Source: Euschistus heros (lineage: Eukaryota > Arthropoda > Insecta > Hemiptera > Pentatomidae). From it: DNA of 64,000 nt. The notes under the pieces are model-generated. The model had not been told where the DNA came from and searched no databases. It worked only from the letters and a program-made list of their open reading frames with translations. The position numbers and the translations under genes are program-made. Numbering within the stretch: the stretch's first letter is position 1; each line of letters starts with the position of its first letter. The stretch spans positions 1,221,001-1,285,000 of the forward strand of contig RCWM02000063.1 in NCBI GenBank assembly GCA_003667255.2. Reading direction: 5' to 3'. Positions 22,390-34,188 of this stretch are shown piece by piece.

Positions 22390-23520
22390 ATTGAGACAAT
22401 GTATAATAATTTAATTCAATTCACAATTTTTTATTTATGACAAAACAATCCAAGGCTTTGAATGCTTTATGAATTGAAAATTTGAGTAATACCTCTCATC
22501 TAACATCGTAGATACGTTTAAATATCTCTCAATTTGTTTTAATTGAGTAATAGAGTTCTGAAACTACTATTTAGCCGTAATAGAGGGAAATAATCTTTTT
22601 CATCGACTTATCGTCCCTGAACATTTATTATAAACATTTAAAATAAAATGATATTGTCTTTGTGACATTGCTTCGTTGATTAGGGATTGTGATCTTACTT
22701 CTTCATTTTCTAATTGTGAATAATTTCAACCTGCAGTAGGATTTGTTTGTTATTATGTACCGATGAGTCTAGGTCAATAGGAGAAGAATTTATGAATAAT
22801 AACATAACTATAAATAAAAAACTATTTCCTACGTCAATGCTGTCACTTGATCCTCGAAACCTATTATTTTTTCTGTAATCGACACATCTCTACTTAAACC
22901 ATTAAGTAATATTTGACTATTTCTTTATAATTTTATCCCATCAACTTACTATAACTTTGTTGATTCTATTAAAATCGACATTGCCTGAGAATGACTATCA
23001 TGAAATTAAAGCAATACTACGTTACGGCAGGAAAGGTTGTTGAATGAAAAGATCCGCTGGCTAGGGCATCATCTGTACCCAACGCCTGCCTTGGAATCGA
23101 CATACAATATTAACCAACGAAAATAGATCGTTTTTTCACTATTTCACTATTTTAACATGCAATAGGCTCCGATAAGTTCAAAGGTTCCAATTAATTACAA
23201 AACAACCAATTACATGACAATAACTAAGCCTATTGGTGGTTGAGCTGTGTGGTTCCAGGAACCATTCAATTTATTTCCTCGATGTTTCTAAATGGAATCA
23301 ATCACCTAATTTAATCATTAAATTGAGTGATTGGTTTTAGGAAATTAGTTGTCAAGCATTGAGTTATAATTAAATTTTGTTCAACACTGCTTATAATGTC
23401 ACAGGTGGATGAAACATATTTTTTCATCATTATGTTGAATTGATGTGTAATAAATAACTAATCAGATCGCACTAGTTTTATTATCTATGTGCGTGTGCGT
23501 TACTTATTATTTAAATTCAA
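22390..23520. other. AT-rich DNA, nothing recognised
   Basis: No supported frame. Related words around AATTAAATGATTGGTTTTAG are only local. Confidence 0.4.
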
Positions 23521-23524
23521 ATAA

Positions 23525-24121
23525 AAACTAAAACGACAAGAAGCTGCCCGTCGTTACAGACTGCTTCAACATTTACTAGACAAACGTTCAAAGCTGTCAA
23601 TTAATTACGAAAGACTCATATACATGACTGTAATGATCTTATATCTTATATAAGATATACATCACTCTGATTAGACCTATTTGGACGTACGTAGTTGAGC
23701 TTTGGGGCTGCACTAAACCATCCAATTCATCTCGTATCCAATCTAAAATCCTTCGAAAAATCCTCAATGCACCTTACTTTGCCACCAATAAACTTATCCA
23801 TAAAGGTCTTAATGTTCCATATGTTGCAGATTTAGCCCAAACCAAATATCAACCCTTTCATAGTAAGTTCCATAACCACTCAAATCCCCTAATTTCTCAA
23901 CTTGCTTCCCACACCATTCCCGATAATCCTGCGAGGCGTTTGAAAAGAAGATGGCCCCGAAACCTTCTAGAATAGAATTTTTATTAAAGTGCTACTGATG
24001 AGTAGTACTTTTCAAGTTTTGTCACGTTATTGTAATAGTTAATAGCACATTTACTTGATGTATAAATATTGTACATTTGTAAATTTCAATAAATTGTTAT
24101 TTAAAAAAAAAAAAAAAAAAA
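23525..24121 (+). mobile_element. Jk LINE copy with poly(A) tail
   Basis: Begins in the RQEAARR-like codons (ACGACAAGAAGCTGCCCGTC) and runs through the C-terminal ORF, heavily frameshifted, to the family 3' UTR and an A tail at about 24102-24121. It carries the same substituted segment (TTATATAAGATATACATCAC) as the copy at 15721. Confidence 0.85.
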
Positions 24122-24369
24122 TCAAAGATTATATAAATGTTTCCCAATTTACATGACCAATATTATAATTAACTATTTCAAAATAACTAAATAATGAGTA
24201 ACTACATTTCCCAAGTACAGGACCCTTTTGCTATGAAAACAAAGAAGAATTTGTTTTCATTAATTTTGGGCATCATGTGGTGTAATTCTTTAAACTAATC
24301 ATTCTTTAGTTTTGTATTTAATTATTTATTCAGTTATTGCCTGTTGCTGTTTAGAATACAATCTATTCT

Positions 24370-24613
24370 AACTTTAACCTCTATCAAAGCAGAATACCTG
24401 TCCTTTCATAGTGAGCTCTCTGACCGCACAAATCCACTAGTCCCTCAACTTACTTCCCACTCTATTCGCGATAATCTTTCGAGGCGTAGACAAAGAAGAT
24501 GGTCACTGGTTTCTTCCTTTAGAACTTATCTCATTTATTTTCCCTCAAATTTACAATATATATATATTTGTTCTATACTGTTGTAAATCTCAATTAAATA
24601 ATGGAAAAAAAAA
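24370..24613 (+). mobile_element. Jk LINE copy, short 3' fragment
   Basis: Encodes KAEYLSFHSELSDRTNPLVP, then SIRDNLSRRRQRRWS, corresponding to the last ~50 Jk codons. Ends in CTGTTGTAAATCTCAATTAA and a short A run. Lies about 250 bp downstream of another Jk copy in the same orientation. Confidence 0.75.
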
Positions 24614-26500
24614 TCTAATTTTTTAAACGTTTTTTATTTGTTTTTTTTATTGTTCTTTTTTGTCGTAGAAGGTTAACAAGGATGTTATTGAGATCTGAAT
24701 TGTCTGAATCAATCATATCAATTCAATATCACATATTGAAATGAAAATTTTAAAAAGACGTCTCCGAATGTAACCTCTCGTATTGTGAGAGACTTCGGCC
24801 GTACCAATCGATTTTGAATCTACAGTTATCGATACCAATTTATTTGAAATGAGCTGATGGATTTGAGCATCGACCTTCAGAATCGATATATCTCTATGAA
24901 AGTTTGGGTTATCCTAGAACCTGATTTCCTTCTTATTTCTTGGAACTCATGGCATTGTGGCATTGTGTTCCTTGTATAGATGGTTCATTATTTATTTTGA
25001 AATTATTTTTCACGTTATTTTTGTTTCGGGTTTAAGTTGAGGAAGTAGTACAGACAAGAAGGTTGGAGGTTATCATATCCGAGGAAGGAGAGATGAGGCC
25101 AAATCCTGTGACATTGGAACAGAGCCAAAGAGAAAGAAGATAAAAATTATCAGCGTGTAAAGCCCCGTGGAGATGAATGCCCTCACTTCGCCTCTACAAC
25201 ATTCTCTAATACAACATATATTACATAATCTATAATAAAATGTTTAAACTGATAATTATTTAAAATAGTGGAACAGTGTTGTGGAGTGGAACTTGTTTAC
25301 TGCTTTGTGCTGGATTGCAAAGGTGCCATTGCTAGGTAATTAGAGCTACAAGGGAAGCCCTACTACAAGTGTAAAACATATTTTCCGCCATTTCCATTGC
25401 ATTTGGTTAGTTGTGCATGAAATTTTCCGAATTTTCACCTTTTTTATACAATTTATCACTGTTCTGAAAATTATAACCAGGAGACCTCTGGAATGTCCAA
25501 TATTGATTTTCATCGACATTTTTTATGGATTCTACAATGAATTTTTTCCAATATTTATCTATTGGACCCTAAAAAAAAAAAATTGTTTGGTTTTTTATTT
25601 TATAACTGAATAGATATCCAACAAACAAATCGAATATTCATATTGTTTTTTCACCAATATATATTTTATTTCAAAGTAAATAAAGTAATAAAAAATAAAT
25701 TTAAAAAATGATTGTTTTGTTTAACAGGAAATTTTAAATGAATTAGTCTTACAAAGTTTCAAGCAGGATAAGATCTTCGATGACTTACATCAACATTTCA
25801 TTTTGAGGCTTTGTATCTTGTCATCACTTAGTTCGATTTTAAAGTTCGTTGACTGGTTGGAAAAAGGAGAGCTAATACATTCTATTAAGCAAATATTCAT
25901 CGTGTTACAAAAAAAGTCTTTGTAAAAAACGTAATTGAAAAATGAAACGGCCTTTTTTCCTTATGACTTGCGTTCTAAACCACAAATAACTCCAGATGAG
26001 GAAACTCGCTTACATTAAAAGCTATTACTTACTTTATAAATTTAGTTAAAATTGGTTAACAGTTGATGGAGCTATAGGTAATTCGTTGCATTTAAAAAAA
26101 AGAAAATGAAAACTTTCTAGGATGTTAAAACAAGAAATAAATCAGTTTTATGAGAATTTTTGTTGATGTACTTTATTCTATTAAGTACACTATTTGTTTT
26201 GAATTATAAAACTCAATAGACCATTCAGTAAATATTTATTAAAAAAATGACCGTTCGATGATATGGAATTACCAAATTATAATCACATTTCCACAAATAC
26301 TACAAAAAATTAAATTGACAATAATTCAAAAGTGCTCCTAAATTATTAATATTTCATAATTATTGGGACCGATTTTAAAAGTTCTTAAATAAAATATATT
26401 TTTATATTGAATAGATTAATTATAGGCCACTATTCGTCAGATAAAATAAGCAGATATGACTTCAGATACACCATGATGGTATAGAAGGATCAATGCCATT
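24614..26500. other. AT-rich DNA, nothing recognised
   Basis: No supported gene. The frame at 25413-25613 is hydrophobic and A/T-driven. Confidence 0.4.
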
Positions 26501-26504
26501 AGGT

Positions 26505-27005
26505 TTGATGAATTAATTGTCACTTCTATTGGGATTAGTTTATTAGAATACTAGTTCCTATCTCCAGTTTTAAAATATACAAACATTTTTAACGCATGAG
26601 TACTATGTTACATGGATTATATATACTAAAATTTTCTAAAATATAAGACAAGAAAACAAATATTGGTACTCACCTCAGGAGGTCTAACAGATATCTGAAA
26701 TATATCCATCGTGGAAGGGGAAAGGGCCAGGTATGTTATATTTTTGAAATTTACCTACCTGGACTTCTCTAATTTAACCTACCTTCCCCTTTCCACGATG
26801 GATATATATCAGATATCTCTTAGATCTCCTCAGGTGAGTACCAATATTTGATTTCTTGTCTTACATTTTTGAAAACTTTAGTATACATAATCCATGTAAC
26901 ATAGTACTGATGTGTTGAAAGTATGTTTTAGAACTGAAGACGAGTGTTTACCTTTCGAAACTAGTTTTCAAATAAAATAATTCTAATAGAAGTGGCTATC
27001 AATCA
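26505..27005. mobile_element. Penelope-like element termini in head-to-head arrangement
   Basis: Two copies of a ~240 bp PLE terminal segment lie as an inverted repeat. The left copy (minus) starts TTGATGAATTAATTGTCACT. The right copy (plus) contains TGGATATATATCAGATATCT, GATTTCTTGTCTTACATTTT, ATCCATGTAACATAGTACTG and the hammerhead at 26926-26977, and ends AGAAGTGGCTATCAATCAT. The same plus-strand order is found after PLE coding remnants at 34515-34865 and 52505-53095, which links it to PLEs. The left arm has lost stem II of its ribozyme. Confidence 0.65.
26926..26977 (+). ncRNA. Hammerhead ribozyme-like motif H1 (PLE terminus)
   Basis: Core CTGAAGA at 26934-26940, stem-loop II formed by GAGTG/CTTTC (imperfect), GAA at 26957-26959, palindromic stem III ACTAGT (26960-26965), then U and TTC. 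The GAA before the core pairs with TTC after it as stem I, extended by TTTTA/TAAAA. One unpaired base separates A9 from stem II. The predicted cleavage triplet is GUU. Confidence 0.55.
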
Positions 27006-27009
27006 TAAG

Positions 27010-27550
27010 GAGATTATGAATATTTTCAATTCGTAGATAATAACAAGTTCACATGTCAATCACAGTCAATTTTAGAGTAGAGAGTAATATCAAATCCTGA
27101 AAATATTTCCATTTTTATATTGAAACTTTAAAATTCTTCTCCTCAGACCAGAGCTTTGGTTGATTATAAAGATCTTAGGAATTGATATTGATGCAGTTCT
27201 CGGCTCGTTAGTCGACAAGTTGACTTCTTGTGATCAATATACCTCGATAGTCTCGAGTCGAATCAGCAACCTTCTCTGCCATTAGCGACTTCAAAATCAA
27301 ATCAGAAACTCTCCTTTCATCATTTCGTCTATCCATCCTGCTTTAGTGAGCCTTCATATAATAAAATCTACAAATTTGCTATTAATTTGTCATTAAAAAA
27401 GGCGGTAATAGAGTTGATAATTAATAATAAAATTTACCTATATTGAATTAAATTATTAAAAAATATTTAAATATACGAGAGGTGCGAAGTTTGAAAGCCG
27501 AGCGATATTTGGTTCATTCCGCAATTCAGAGATTTAGATTGTTGGGGTAG
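27010..27550. other. AT-rich DNA, nothing recognised
   Basis: No gene or repeat boundary supported. Confidence 0.4.
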
Positions 27551-27589
27551 GAAGTCATTGATACACAGCAATTAAAAATAATATTTTAA

Positions 27590-27640
27590 TTTATAATGCC
27601 GACGTTTCGACTTGCATCGCAAGCCTTCATCAGGGTTTCA
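27590..27640 (-). ncRNA. Hammerhead ribozyme-like motif H2, second type
   Basis: On the minus strand: canonical CTGATGA (27633-27627), one extra A, stem II GGCTTGC/GCAAGTC (7 bp with one G-U pair, loop GAT), GAA (27608-27606), palindromic stem III ACGT (27605-27602), C17 at 27601 (GUC cleavage site), then GGC, which pairs with the CC before the core as a short stem I. All invariant core bases are present. This word order is the one I know from PLE terminal repeats of many animals. Flanking sequence 27540-27720 holds no coding remnant. Confidence 0.65.
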
Positions 27641-27799
27641 GAGAGAGTGGCATTCAGAAATTTAGTTTCTGATGAAACTATTGCAATTTAATATGGAGCG
27701 ATGAAACTACTGAACCTATCGGTACCAAATTTAAACTACGTTATTTTCATAGTCTAGGAATATTTAGCTAAATTAAAAAAAATAAAATATATACAATAG

Positions 27800-28210
27800 T
27801 ATATTACTAAGTATTTTGACTTACGGATCAGAAACTTGGATGTTGAAAAGCAGCCTCAGGAAAAAACTCCTAAGCACAGAAATGGACTACTGGAGACAAG
27901 CGGCGGGAATATCATGAATGGAAAAAGTAAGAAATACAACCATCAGAGAAAAGATGGAGGCTGAAAGAACCATTCTGGAGGATATAGAAAAAAAACGCCT
28001 GAAATGGTATGGACATTTGAAAAGAATGCATGAAGAAAGACTACCCAAAGTAGTCCCTCTATGGAAAATTAGGGGAACACGAAGACGAGGAAGACCTGGG
28101 AAAACGAAATGGAGCAATCCATGATCGGTCATGGTCTGCGGTTGAGGAAACCCACTATTAGTGGACACTCCTGTTAAAAAGAAAAAATATAATAATAATA
28201 AAAAATAAAT
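27800..28210 (+). pseudogene. LINE C-terminal fragment, RTE/endonuclease-RT type
   Basis: Frame reads ILTYGSETWMLKSSLRKKLL, then TEMDYWRQAAGIS, an in-frame TGA at 27915, then EKVRNTTIREKM, RLKWYGHLKRMHEERLPK and RGRPGKTKW, ending at TGA 28122. The order YGSETW, WYGHLKRM, RGRP matches the C-terminus of the LINE at 1820-2801, but it is a different family. An A-rich AATAATAAAAAATAAATAAA tail lies near 28190-28215. RT domain and endonuclease are absent. Confidence 0.8.
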
Positions 28211-28704
28211 AAATAAAATTGACAATAATAAAAATTTATATGTACAATCCTGAATAGCAGAAACGAGGTTTCTCACACTTTAGGTGTGAGGGAAATATAT
28301 ATAAATAACATTTAATGTTTTGGATAGAAAAATCCAAACATATGAAATTAATAAAATCATTACTTGCCGAATAAAAAGTACTACCGCATCAAAATGTGGA
28401 TGTGTGTAATTGTTATTGTTAGTAACAATGAATAATGATTTATGGGCCATTAGTTGTAGGCACTGAAAATGCTATCAATGATCCGCAAGAGTTTGTTAAT
28501 TGCCTGTCGATCTAAAATACAAAATCAAACATTAAAATTATGTATGATTAGATGATTAGATATCTTATAATGTTTTTACGCGAACTCCAACCATTTAATC
28601 AGTGCAGTGGTTCCAGGTAAAAATTACTGCTATGTGTGGAAGTATCATTGAAGAAATAATTCTTAATTGCATACTTGAATACACGATTTTTTCGATAAGC
28701 AATT

Positions 28705-29315
28705 TCTTTCTTTTTTTAAAAAAAAACTTTTATTGAGTAATTGTTACAATCTGCGACAAATGTGGGCAATAAGTAATATAGATGGCGTATAGTTACATTC
28801 ACACATTAAAAACACAATCGTACTTAATTACAATACACTCTCATCCTAGGGATCCCCCAGCCAAACCAGCTCTTCCCTCTCAGCTGCGTCACTTGTGCGA
28901 ATTTCATCATACGCCATCTATATTATTTATTGAACACACTTGTGGCAGATTGTAATAATTACTCAATAAAAAATTAAAAAAAAAAAAAAGAAGCTACGTC
29001 GTTAGTGTAAAAAAAACAAAAAACAGTGGAGGCTGAGTGAGAGCACAACATCCACACCGGGCATGAGTAGAGTAGCTGGCCATTACCTGAGCTCCGTAAT
29101 AAATAAATTTTACAGAAGATCTCGGGGACACTGCTGTTTTATTCGCGAGGAGGGTTATCTGGGTGTGTAGAAGCGGATAATGATTGAGCCAGAGGGTTAG
29201 GATGAAAGGAAAGGTTGCGATGGAATTTCGAAAATTTAAGAGGTATTAGGTCGAGGGCGTGTGGTATATTGAGATCGTTATGTAGGGTTTTGTTGGAAAA
29301 ATAGTAAGGAGCAAT
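28705..29315 (-). mobile_element. Jockey-like LINE subfamily (Jk-B), insertion with 12 bp target duplication
   Basis: CGATAAGCAATT occurs at 28693-28704 and 29316-29327, an exact 12 bp duplication bracketing the insert. On the minus strand it starts APYYFSNKTLHNDLNIPHAL, then FHPNPLAQSLSASTHPDNPP, clearly the Jk C-terminus but diverged. The 3' UTR ends in T-rich DNA at the left border. Inside, 28725-28788 and 28909-28975 are inverted copies of the 3' end (TTATTGAGTAATTGTTACAA), and the second has its own A tail at about 28976-28989, so a shorter opposite-strand copy or an inversion lies within. Flanking host DNA 28600-28692 and 29328-29400 resembles 5600-5790. Confidence 0.8.
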
Positions 29316-29459
29316 CGATAAGCAATTAAAACTTTAATTGTAAGTTAATGTTATATAAGTTCTTTTGTTATCAGAGTGGGAAAGCCGTGACGATGGTATG
29401 CTAGTATAGTATAAATTTACTTGTGTTACTTTAATGTTGTAAATATAAATTTAAAAAAA

Positions 29460-29800
29460 CAAAACAAAAAAACCAATTTCTCTCTGGTTGGGAAAAACAA
29501 TAGATCATAAATTAGCAATAAATGATAATTCGAAATAAACAAAGTTGAGAGAAAATTCACGGTTTCAAACGTCACTTTCTTTCATTCAAACCGATATAGC
29601 TCCTAAATGGTAAATCCTAGCGATAAATGTTATATAGCCAAAGATATTCTACATTAAATTTCTGAAAGGATACTGTTATAAAACTTTTAATCGGAGCAAC
29701 ATCAACAGAGCTAGAGCCCGTCAAATGGTAACATCTTTGAGTGTGAAAAAAATATTACACCAAAAAATTATAGACCCGCAGCTATCCATGTAAGAGAAAA
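29460..29800 (+). repeat. Dispersed repeat X, copy 1
   Basis: Shares, in order, GGGAAAAACAATAGATCATA, TTCATTCAAACCGATATAGC, CTAGCGATAAATGTTATATA and CATCAACAGAGCTAGAGC with copies at 33000-33780, 43080-43290 and 55090-55590. No protein family or terminal structure is recognised, so its nature (LINE UTR, DNA element or satellite-like) is open. Confidence 0.6.
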
Positions 29801-29847
29801 ATTTATTTATAGCTCATTAAAAAAATAAATTAAAGTTTCAGAAGGAT

Positions 29848-29850
<3 letters not shown>

Positions 29851-29940
<90 letters not shown>
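29851..29940. repeat. (TA)n microsatellite followed by T-run
   Basis: About 36 TA units then about 18 T. Further TA tracts lie at 30354-30374 and 30467-30482. Confidence 0.95.
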
Positions 29941-30344
29941 CCTGGCCCCTATTGGATGATTTCTTGAGTTCGTTTTTCTGTACCGGGTGCATTGTAAGGC
30001 CGACAGGAAGTTTGTGATGATATCTTGAGCTGTAGGTTTCAGAAAGAGTATATTTAGGTGATGAGGCTCACCTAAATCATGCAGTAAGGAAAACTTAAAA
30101 CTATTTACACTTACGGCTTAAAAGAGAAAATGTATTTTTTGGTCACATTTCTGACCAGTGGCCAGTGGGTTCTGATTTGAACGTTGGTATGTCTTGGCTA
30201 CGGTCCGGTTGTTAGTTTCCAGCGGACCGGAGGTGAAGTGAGTCCAGAAACTTTACATGCCGGCGCTGGATGAATTCCGGAACCGTCGGGAGGTTGAAGA
30301 TCTCGCGTAAGTCTTCTGGCTTCTTTTTCTTCAAGGAAGTCGTA

Positions 30345-30375
<31 letters not shown>

Positions 30376-30480
30376 TTTTTATTATTTTTTTTTTTTTCTC
30401 TTTTTCTTTTATGGTAACCCCATAAGAGGAGAATTTATTTAGCGTATTTACATGCGCCATGCCTGTATATATATATATAT

Positions 30481-30482
<2 letters not shown>

Positions 30483-30521
<39 letters not shown>
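30483..30521. repeat. (TG)n microsatellite
   Basis: About 19 uninterrupted TG units directly after a TA tract. Confidence 0.95.
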
Positions 30522-30523
<2 letters not shown>

Positions 30524-30524
30524 T

Positions 30525-32120
30525 ACTATACTAGCGTTGAAATATTTATTTATTTATGTTATAGAAATGTTGGTGAATTATAGACATTACGAGTATATAA
30601 GAGCCTGATATAAACCTGTATAAATTCCTAATACAGGCAATTAGCAAACCGTAAAATAATTTCTGTTTGACTAATGAGTTTTTAAATAATTAACATCCCT
30701 GTTTGCTTGGCATTAAATTAATTATAGCGGGCAGTAATATGGCAACAATGTTTAAATACACCGCTATTTAAACATTCATAAAAATGTTTTTTTAAAATTT
30801 ATTAATTACTTTAATTATACATTCTAGTTGTTACAATTGGCGTTAGCCAAGCATACATAACAGTATCCTTCACAATATAAATGTTTAATAACTTGAATGA
30901 AGTTAATTACAATTTACAATATTAAATTCAATTCTCATTACTCTACAGGAACAATATAATGATAATACTTAATTAGTATTGGATTGGTGCAAAAATTATG
31001 GAGGTTTTAAACAAATAAAAAAATAAAATGCTAGTCAATTTAACGCATTATAAACAATTGTTATTAATGTTGTTTTATCTCAAAAATTAGTTCAGTTTGA
31101 GCTACATCTCCTATGGGTTATGGCATCTGAATTTCATTATGTTTCGTACCGATTTCAAGCTCTATAGGGGTCATTCTCCCATATCATACGAATTTGTGTC
31201 CCGAAACGATTGTGATTTCTACATGAAATTTCTTGCAACCCAACTGTAACAAGTAGCTGCAAGGTACTTACCTCTTAACCGTAAAGTAGTTTGTCCATCA
31301 TTATTGATTTGTTTTCATAGTTAAATTTTGAGTTCAAAGCATTAAAATCTATTTCCCTCACATGTCCCATAACATGAGTTGGTAACGTTAAATGCGAATA
31401 AGTTCTCTATTTTTGATATTATTAACTTACTTTTTTTTCTAGTACTTATACTAGAAAATCCTCATGTAAGTTGCAATATATTTAATTTTGTAATTGAAAT
31501 TGAGGCTAATTGTTTACAAAAATAAGAATGACTTCTAATGCCTGTGTCCTACAGGGTCAATCTATTTCCCTCACATTTTTCTAAAAATCCCGCCAAAGCA
31601 TAACCAAGATTCATTCCATCATATTTCAGGCCTTTTATTTATTGAGACAAATGTTATCGAGGCATTATACTATTTGTTAAAAGATGGTTGTGAAAGCAGA
31701 GGTTGGAAATAAATATAAAATAGTTTATCATTTCAATTATATTGCTAAAACAATGGATTCAGGGGCGCCATCTTGACCCTGTTAGAAGGACTCGAGCTGA
31801 AAGGAGCGATATTATTATTCAAATATTCTAGGCCAAAAAGAATATGAATTAGCGTGGGCCGGGGCGTAATGGGAAATGTGACGATGAAAAAGGCACCGCA
31901 AGGTCAAAAGCCGGCTTTGTCCCTCGTTATTAGTGACTGTTATGTGTCTCTCCTCTTCTGGAAGGGGCAGTTCTGAGATATTGTCTCTGTCTGTCCCTGA
32001 ATATAGTTCATATATCTCTATTATATTATATAATATATAATACTTTGCTTAGAACTGTATTCAATTACTCGGCTCCATAAAATATAGACAAAAGACAAAT
32101 CACAAGAAGCTACATAATAG
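30525..32120. other. Unassigned DNA; GC-richer patch 31750-31990
   Basis: No gene supported. The words TCTATTTCCCTCACAT occur twice (31349 and 31561). The patch near 31760-31990 is more balanced in composition (GGGCCGGGGCGTAATGGGAA) but has no frame; it may be regulatory or an old repeat. Confidence 0.35.
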
Positions 32121-32125
32121 TAATA

Positions 32126-32994
32126 CAGTGGAAACTCGTTATTTCGTCACTCGATAATTCGTTTAATTCTGTAATTCGTCAGGTTTTTTTTATTTTATTT
32201 TTTAAATTTGCTATTATAAATAACAAAATTAAATACGTACGTAATTCATTTTTTCCCCTTGCTACTTATCTAATCTTTAAACTGCCACATTTTTGTTTGC
32301 TACTCAAAAATACGCCTATATTTATACATTTTGTAAATCATTTGATAGAAAACAAAACAAACAGAACAAGCCCGAAGTCGATCCCTCCATTGATTGCAGT
32401 AAAAGGAGGGAAAGGAAGTATGAGTGCAGTTACGAATCCCCACAATCAGTTAATACCAGAAAGCTCTTCCTACAAAAACATAAGCACCTGGCTCAGCAAC
32501 TTCTGCTCCAGGTTATAAAATGAGGAAAGATAAGTAAGAGGTAAGCAGCTGGATAAACATGGATAGTATGGGTGTGGGATATGAAATTTTAATGACAATG
32601 GAATTATAGAACAAGTGCTGAATGCTCAAAATGAAGCTAGTGATGAAAAAGATAATGACGATGACGTTTCTAATTCTTCCAATATCCATGCAAAGAAGTA
32701 GGGGAAATGTTAACTAAGTGCATTGAGTCGTTTCGAGCAGCAATATGAATCAGATAATTCACACCTGATGGGATGCGGCAAGTGTTTAGCTGTTTTTGTG
32801 TTTTTTTGTCATTTTCACTCAAGTCCAATGTGTAAAAAGTTCATCTATTCGTTTTTACATTCAATAAATTGCAAAAAAAAATTACAATTATATAGTTTAA
32901 AATGCCTTTTTGTTACTTTACCAGCAAAATTATATAATTCGTCATTTCCGTTATTTCGTCACGCCCTCTCCCCCCCTCATGACGGTTTCTACTG
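32126..32994. mobile_element. Tigger/pogo-like DNA transposon remnant
   Basis: Left tip CAGTGGAAACTCGTTATTTC and right tip ending CATGACGGTTTCTACTG are inverted copies, with TA on each side (32124-32125, 32995-32996). Near 32590-32690 a broken plus-strand frame reads IEQVLNAQNEASDEKDNDDD, then SNSSNIH, resembling the acidic C-terminal tail of Tigger/jerky-type transposases. No DDE core is visible, so the ~870 bp element is internally deleted. Two further elements with CAGT tips occur at 35979 and 50879. Confidence 0.65.
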
Positions 32995-32999
32995 TATTA

Positions 33000-33780
33000 A
33001 TGAAATGCAGGGGAACGTGGCTTTTTTTTCATTGAAACCAATATAGCTCCCAAATGGTAGGCCCTAGCGGGGAATGTTTTATATATTAAAATATATTCTA
33101 CATTAAATATTTTACTAGAAAACATTTTGTGATTACTTACCACTACTATTGGATTTTATTTATTCGAATGTTAAACATTTATGATCAGTTATAACAACAT
33201 GCAATCATTTCAAAACATTAGCACTTTGCCACTTGGAGATTTTCTCAAATATCTCAAAACTATAATTAAAAAATGCATTTCGTATTTCCCCTCTGACTGG
33301 GTAAAACAATAGATCATAGTCTATCTATAATCTACTGTTTTTCCGAATTTTCGTTTTAGAATTAAAAACATTAAATTTTCTCAATAATCGGTTACATTCA
33401 ATTAATAATGGGTTCCACAGGTGACTTTTTTTATTCAAACCAATGCAGCAGCAATAAAGCAATGGTGAGCCCTAGCGGGGAATGTTATAGAACAAACAAC
33501 ATTCTCCATTAGGTTTGTTATCAGGAAATTATCGTCAAATTTTCAATCCGAGGAACACCAACAGAGCTAGAGGTTTAAAAAAAACCCCAAAAAGGTAATA
33601 AAACTAAGAACGATTTTTTCATCCAAAGCAATATGGCTCCTCAGCGGTAGGTACTAGCGGGCAATGTTTTAGAACAAAAAGTATTCCATATTAAATATTT
33701 TACTAGAAAAATTTCTGTGAAATAAACGTGACACCAAACAAGTACAGATCCCCAGCTAAAAGACATATCTATGAAAACAA
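33000..33780 (+). repeat. Dispersed repeat X, copies 2-4 in direct succession
   Basis: Three copies of the X block follow each other: around 33025-33120 (CCAATATAGCTCCCAAATGG), 33290-33560 (ATTCAAACCAATGCAGCAGC, then GAACACCAACAGAGCTAGAG) and 33610-33720 (GCAATATGGCTCCTCAGCGG). Each contains a CTAGCGGGGAATGTT or CTAGCGGGCAATGTT core. They share one orientation, so tandem duplication is likely. Confidence 0.6.
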
Positions 33781-33951
33781 AAAAAAAATTATCTTCAAAA
33801 TTAAATTTTATCGAAGGAACCTGTTTTACTTTATTTTTCTCCTTTTTTTAGTTCTCTCAGAAGAAATTGTTTCACTCTTCTTTATAATCGTTTCGATTCA
33901 TTGTTTAAATGGTTCCTACTTGGCATATTTAAAGCATTTAAAATATAAATA

Positions 33952-34181
33952 AATCCTTTCCAAGAAACCGGTTTATATGAACTAAAATGTAATGACTGTG
34001 AAGATAAATACGCGGGAAAAACTGAACGATCCGTAAACCAAAGATTATAAGAACATATGAGAGCATACAAAAATAAGACCCAGAATTTCAAATTCACTAA
34101 GAAATAACCATAAATTTAACAGTGACTGTACTAACTAATGCATTGAGTAGAAAATAGTGTACAATTAAGAAGTAGAAAATA
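33952..34181 (+). pseudogene. Penelope-like element, GIY-YIG endonuclease fragment
   Basis: From 33952 the frame reads NPFQETGLYELKCNDCEDKY, then AGKTERSVNQRL, a TAA, then EHMRAYKNKTQNFKF and a stop. GLY plus YAG about 10 residues later matches the GIY-YIG signature. The CNDC pair and the (K)TERS..R..EH segment (conserved Arg and Glu-His) fit the C-terminal nuclease of Penelope-like retroelements, which nicks DNA for insertion. One in-frame stop disrupts it. The RT domain upstream is missing. The element is interrupted at 34182-34514 by a Jk insertion and resumes at 34515. Confidence 0.75.
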
Positions 34182-34188
34182 GTCTATT

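Noticed and set aside
27887..28276. 129-codon minus frame
   Set aside because: Antisense to the LINE C-terminal fragment at 27800-28210.
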